Origin: an uncultured Tateyamaria sp.
Lineage (GTDB): Bacteria > Pseudomonadota > Alphaproteobacteria > Rhodobacterales > Rhodobacteraceae
Direction: 5' to 3'
Assembly (NCBI RefSeq): GCF_947496075.1
Contig: NZ_CANMBJ010000001.1
Location: 62,001-126,000, forward strand
DNA length: 64,000 nt
The notes below the pieces were generated by a model. That model ran no database searches. It was not told where the DNA came from and worked only from the letters and a program-made list of their open reading frames with translations. Shown here piece by piece: positions 60,627-64,000 of this stretch; the first letter of the stretch is position 1, and each line of letters starts with the position of its first letter. A program made the position numbers and the translations under genes.

Positions 60627-61049
60627 TTAGCCGACCAGCTCCAGACCCGAGAAGAAATACGCGATCTCAACCGCAGCCGTCTCAGGCGCGTCCGACCCGT
60701 GAACCGAGTTCTCGCCAACGCTCTCGGCAAACTCGGCACGGATGGTACCGGGGGCTGCATCGGCAGGGTTGGTGGCACCCATCACTTCGCGGTTCTTGGC
60801 AATAGCGCCCTCGCCTTCCAGAACCTGTGCCACGATCGGGGCCGACGCCATAAATTCGCACAGCTCGTCATAGAAGGGACGCTCGGCGTGCACCTTGTAA
60901 AACTCGCCCGCTTGCGCCTTTGTCAGGTGGATGCGCTTTTGCGCAACGACACGCAGGCCAGCTTCTTCGAACTTGGCGTTGATTGCGCCTGTCAGATTGC
61001 GGCGGGTTGCATCGGGTTTGATGATGGAAAAGGTGCGCTCGAGGGCCAT
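60627..61049 (-). CDS. ndk: Nucleoside diphosphate kinase
   Basis: 140 residues, full length. It starts [20 protein letters not shown]. The catalytic phospho-His is in [22 protein letters not shown] and the Lys in SIIKPDA. It balances nucleoside triphosphate pools. It is a single gene with a clear terminator. Confidence 0.97.
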   Translation of the reverse strand: MALERTFSIIKPDATRRNLTGAINAKFEEAGLRVVAQKRIHLTKAQAGEFYKVHAERPFYDELCEFMASAPIVAQVLEGEGAIAKNREVMGATNPADAAPGTIRAEFAESVGENSVHGSDAPETAAVEIAYFFSGLELVG

Positions 61050-61108
61050 GGGTGTCTCCTGTCAGCCGCAGCCGGGACCGTCCCGACGCGAAAATCTGGG
61101 CCCCCGTA

Positions 61109-62302
61109 TCATGGGGTTTTGTGCTTGGAAACCCCTGTCTCGCCCGGCTCCCAAGCGGCGGCAGCGACCGCCATTGTCAACGCCAGGGCAAGCGCCGAAA
61201 GCATCAACAAGAGCAGGCCCTCGGGCGTCGCGCCATCGCCCAACACGGCTGTGGTCAACCAACTCAGCACCGCGCCAAGCCCCAACGCGACCGCTCCGCT
61301 GAACCCCGATGCGCTACCCGCAAGGTCGGGTCGAACGGACAACGCACCGGCATTCGCATTGGCCAGCGACAACCCGTTGCCGATCCCGACCACAATAGTG
61401 CTCAGGAACAGCGGCACCACCAAAACGCCCCCGTTCATGTAGTAGATGATCGCCACCCCCAGCGCCAAAATCGGCAACGTCCGCCCGATCAAGATCAGGC
61501 GCATTGGTCCAACCCGCTCAACCAATCGCGCCGACAAACCGGCGCCGAACATAAAGCCAGCAGTTGTCGATCCGAGCGCGATACCGATCTGCGCAGGCTC
61601 CAGACCAAACACATCTGCCGCAACAAAAGGTGCCCCCGTCAAAAACATGTAGAACGCGCCGACCCCCAGCGCCTGCACCCCAACATAGGCCCAGAACAAC
61701 CGTTCACGCAGCAACGCGCCCACCCGCATACTGCGCCCCGGGCCGGGCGCGTGCGTCTCTCCCAGATCGCGTAGGCACCATAGCAGCAACACGGTTCCAA
61801 GCAGCGCATAGGTCACAAAGACCGAACGCCAGCCAAATGCCGTTTCCAACAGCCCCCCCACCATCGGGGCAAGCATCGGCGCAATCGCCATGGCCGAGGC
61901 AATCAACGACAACTTCGCCGCCGCCAGACGCCCCTCGTACATGTCACGCACCACGGCAGAGGCCAGAATACCGCCACCCACCGCCACGGCTTGACCGGTT
62001 CGCGCAATTAGAAAAAGCGTAATGTTCTGGGTCAAAAGACACAGCACGGACGCCACAGCATAAAGGACCAGAAGCCCCAGAATGACAGGCCGCCGCCCCA
62101 ACCTGTCCGACAGCGGACCCAGCAGCAGTTGCAGCACCGCCGCCGCCAACATGTAAAGCGAGATCGACCGCCCCATGACCGCCTCGGACACGCCAAATGC
62201 CTCGCGCATGGCAGGCAAGGCGGGCAGGAACATGTTCAACGTCAGCACGCTCAGCGCCGTCAGCAAAACAAGGGTCGCAAGGTGTGGTTGGGTTCGGGTC
62301 AT
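61109..62302 (-). CDS. MFS multidrug efflux transporter (Bcr/CflA family)
   Basis: 397 residues with 12 membrane helices. The start LATLVLLTALSVLTLNMFLPALPAM and the loop GPLSDRLGRRPVILGLL (MFS motif A) are characteristic of Bcr/CflA drug/H+ antiporters. The motif after helix 5 (PMLAPMVGGLLETAFGWRSVF, motif C) supports export. Substrates cannot be predicted. It is divergent from the ABC-F gene, with 45 bases between the two starts. Confidence 0.9.
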   Translation of the reverse strand: MTRTQPHLATLVLLTALSVLTLNMFLPALPAMREAFGVSEAVMGRSISLYMLAAAVLQLLLGPLSDRLGRRPVILGLLVLYAVASVLCLLTQNITLFLIARTGQAVAVGGGILASAVVRDMYEGRLAAAKLSLIASAMAIAPMLAPMVGGLLETAFGWRSVFVTYALLGTVLLLWCLRDLGETHAPGPGRSMRVGALLRERLFWAYVGVQALGVGAFYMFLTGAPFVAADVFGLEPAQIGIALGSTTAGFMFGAGLSARLVERVGPMRLILIGRTLPILALGVAIIYYMNGGVLVVPLFLSTIVVGIGNGLSLANANAGALSVRPDLAGSASGFSGAVALGLGAVLSWLTTAVLGDGATPEGLLLLMLSALALALTMAVAAAAWEPGETGVSKHKTP

Positions 62303-62347
62303 CCGCAGGGGCTAGCACGCCCCTGCCCCCTCTGCTAGAGCGCGGCC

Positions 62348-64000
62348 ATGCTGCGAATATCAGACATCACCTACGCCATTGCAGGACGCCCTTTGTTCGA
62401 GGGTGCCAGCGCCGTAATCCCCGAAGGACACAAGGTTGGCCTCGTGGGCCGCAACGGCACGGGCAAGACCACGCTCTTTCGCCTGATCCGGGGGGAGTTG
62501 GCCTTGGAGTCCGGCGATATCGCCCTGCCCTCCGGCGCGCGGATTGGTGGTGTGGCACAAGAAGTTCCAGCCTCCGACACATCCCTGATCGACACAGTTC
62601 TGGCGGCGGATACGGAGCGCGCAGCCCTGTTGGCCGAAGACACCGATGACGCCACACGCATTGCCGAAATCCAGACGCGCCTGGCCGATATCGACGCTTG
62701 GTCAGCCGAGGCGCGCGCCGCCACGATCCTCAAGGGTCTTGGTTTTGACGATGACGAACAGCTCAAGCCCTGCGCAGATTTCTCCGGGGGCTGGCGCATG
62801 CGCGTGGCACTGGCTGCGGTGCTCTTTGCACAACCCGACCTGCTGCTTCTCGATGAACCAACGAACTACCTCGACCTCGAAGGGGCGCTGTGGCTGGAAT
62901 CCTACCTTGCCAAGTACCCGCACACGGTCGTCATCATCAGTCACGACCGTGGTTTGCTGAATCGGGCGGTGAGCGCGATCCTGCACCTCGAGGACCGCAA
63001 GCTGACCTACTACCAGGGCCCCTATGACCAGTTCGCGCGGCAACGGGCCGAAAAGTTGGCCAATGCCGCCGCGATGGCCAAGAAACAGGAAGCCCGCCGC
63101 GCCCACCTGCAATCCTATGTCGACCGCTTCCGCTACAAGGCCGACAAGGCCCGGCAAGCGCAATCGCGGCTCAAGGCATTGTCCAAGATGCAACCCATCA
63201 CAACCCCGCAAGAAGCGGGTCTGAAGCGGTTCGACTTCCCCAACCCCGAGGAACTGTCGCCGCCCATTATCCACCTCGATGGCTCCAGCACCGGCTATGG
63301 CAACACCACCGTTCTGTCCAAGCTAAACCTGCGCATCGATCAGGACGACCGCATCGCGCTGCTGGGCAAGAATGGTCAGGGCAAATCCACCTTGTCCAAG
63401 CTGCTCAGCGATCGCCTGCCGTCCATGTCTGGCAAGATGACCAAATCGTCCAAGCTGCGGATCGGGTACTTTGCGCAGCACCAGGTGGACGAATTGCATG
63501 TGGATGAAACCCCGCTTGATCACCTGCGCCGTGAACGTCCCTCGGAATCCCCTGCGAAATGGCGCGCACGGCTGTCAGGTTTCGGACTGATGGCAGAACA
63601 GGCCGACACCTTGGTCGGTCGGCTGTCTGGCGGGCAAAAGGCACGCTTGTCTCTGCTGTTGGCAACGCTCGATGCGCCTCACATGCTGATCCTCGACGAA
63701 CCAACCAACCACCTAGACATCGAAAGCCGCGAAGCCTTGGTGGAAGCCCTGACGAACTACACGGGTGCCGTCATCCTGGTCAGCCACGACATGCACCTGC
63801 TCAAACTCGTCGCGGACAGGCTGTGGCTGGTGTCCAACGGTACGGTCAAACCGTTTGAGGACGACCTCGAAGCGTACCGCAAGCTGCTGCTTAGCGATGG
63901 CAAACCTGCAAAAGGGGCCAAGGCCGAACCACCGAAAGCCAAAAAGCCCAGCCGCGAAGTTGTCGTCGCGCTGCGCTCCGAACTGCGCAAATCCGAGGCG
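62348..64000 (+). CDS. ABC-F family ATPase (runs off the window)
   Basis: 551 codons are open to the window edge. There are two ABC cassettes: Walker A GRNGTGKTT, signature FSGGWRMRVALA and Walker B LLLLDEPTNYLD; then GKNGQGKST, LSGGQKARLSLLL and MLILDEPTNHLD. A basic inter-domain linker with KADKARQAQSRLKAL lies between them, and no membrane segments are present. This is the soluble ABC-F type, closest in layout to YheS, that acts on ribosomes. The final basic region (KAKKPSREVV) is incomplete here. Confidence 0.93.
   Translation, partial: MLRISDITYAIAGRPLFEGASAVIPEGHKVGLVGRNGTGKTTLFRLIRGELALESGDIALPSGARIGGVAQEVPASDTSLIDTVLAADTERAALLAEDTDDATRIAEIQTRLADIDAWSAEARAATILKGLGFDDDEQLKPCADFSGGWRMRVALAAVLFAQPDLLLLDEPTNYLDLEGALWLESYLAKYPHTVVIISHDRGLLNRAVSAILHLEDRKLTYYQGPYDQFARQRAEKLANAAAMAKKQEARRAHLQSYVDRFRYKADKARQAQSRLKALSKMQPITTPQEAGLKRFDFPNPEELSPPIIHLDGSSTGYGNTTVLSKLNLRIDQDDRIALLGKNGQGKSTLSKLLSDRLPSMSGKMTKSSKLRIGYFAQHQVDELHVDETPLDHLRRERPSESPAKWRARLSGFGLMAEQADTLVGRLSGGQKARLSLLLATLDAPHMLILDEPTNHLDIESREALVEALTNYTGAVILVSHDMHLLKLVADRLWLVSNGTVKPFEDDLEAYRKLLLSDGKPAKGAKAEPPKAKKPSREVVVALRSELRKSEA

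Overview
The window looks like a chromosomal stretch of a marine Roseobacter-group alphaproteobacterium (Rhodobacteraceae). Pointers are the permuted two-piece tmRNA gene with an ANDNRAPVAMAA tag, an SspB-alpha adaptor, the F1-ATPase zeta subunit (DUF1476), a DUF4169/ribbon-helix-helix pair behind fumC, DctB/DctD, a DUF6778 lipoprotein and a split cobalamin-dependent methyltransferase set. Most of the window is core chromosome, dense and often translationally coupled.

Layout. 1-4.1 kb: methanethiol oxidase locus (DUF2182 membrane protein divergent from a FadR-type regulator, mtoX, a membrane protein, an acyltransferase). 4.5-8.3 kb: ssrA (tmRNA), an NTF2-like protein, chromate resistance (rhodanese-ChrB and ChrA), sspB. 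9-11.1 kb: fumC and three small coupled genes. 11.2-15.6 kb: class I aldolase, P450 plus hydrolase, ccdA. 15.7-24 kb: TusA-like protein, RNase E, a DNase-I-fold protein, a HAD phosphatase, dctD and dctB. 24-26.3 kb: purQ, purS, purC and the ATPase zeta subunit. 26.5-32.6 kb: MprF-like lipid transferase, then a homocysteine methyltransferase, radical SAM protein, corrinoid protein, thioredoxin-like protein and DUF1638. 32.7-41 kb: sufE, lipoprotein, rnd, purN-purM, porin, a CAU tRNA, thioesterase, histidine kinase, MBL hydrolase and tRNA-Asn.

From 40,991 to 54,240 lies a 13.2-kb integrated island bounded by a perfect 46-bp direct repeat of the 3' part of tRNA-Asn. It carries a cytosine-5 DNA methyltransferase and Vsr nuclease. 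Beside them is a tightly overlapping four-gene operon: GHKL (MORC/MutL-like) ATPase, Z1 helicase-like ATPase, PD-(D/E)XK nuclease and AIPR protein. The island also has two unknown small genes, two excisionase-like HTH proteins and a tyrosine integrase with an in-frame amber codon in its N-terminal domain. I read it as a phage-defence (restriction-modification-like) island whose integrase may be disabled. It is the most interesting part of the window.

Beyond the island (54.2-56.7 kb) there is decay: a broken polysaccharide-export lipoprotein gene beside an intact DUF6778 gene, and a ruined paralogue of the intact class IV aminotransferase next door. 56.7-64 kb returns to ordinary genes: aminotransferase, two VOC proteins, aldose 1-epimerase, a TfoX C-terminal protein, ndk, an MFS efflux pump and an ABC-F ATPase running off the end. 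A four-copy 7-bp repeat with exact 11-bp period lies in the gap before ndk. Coordinates and starts were worked out by reading; no database search was possible.
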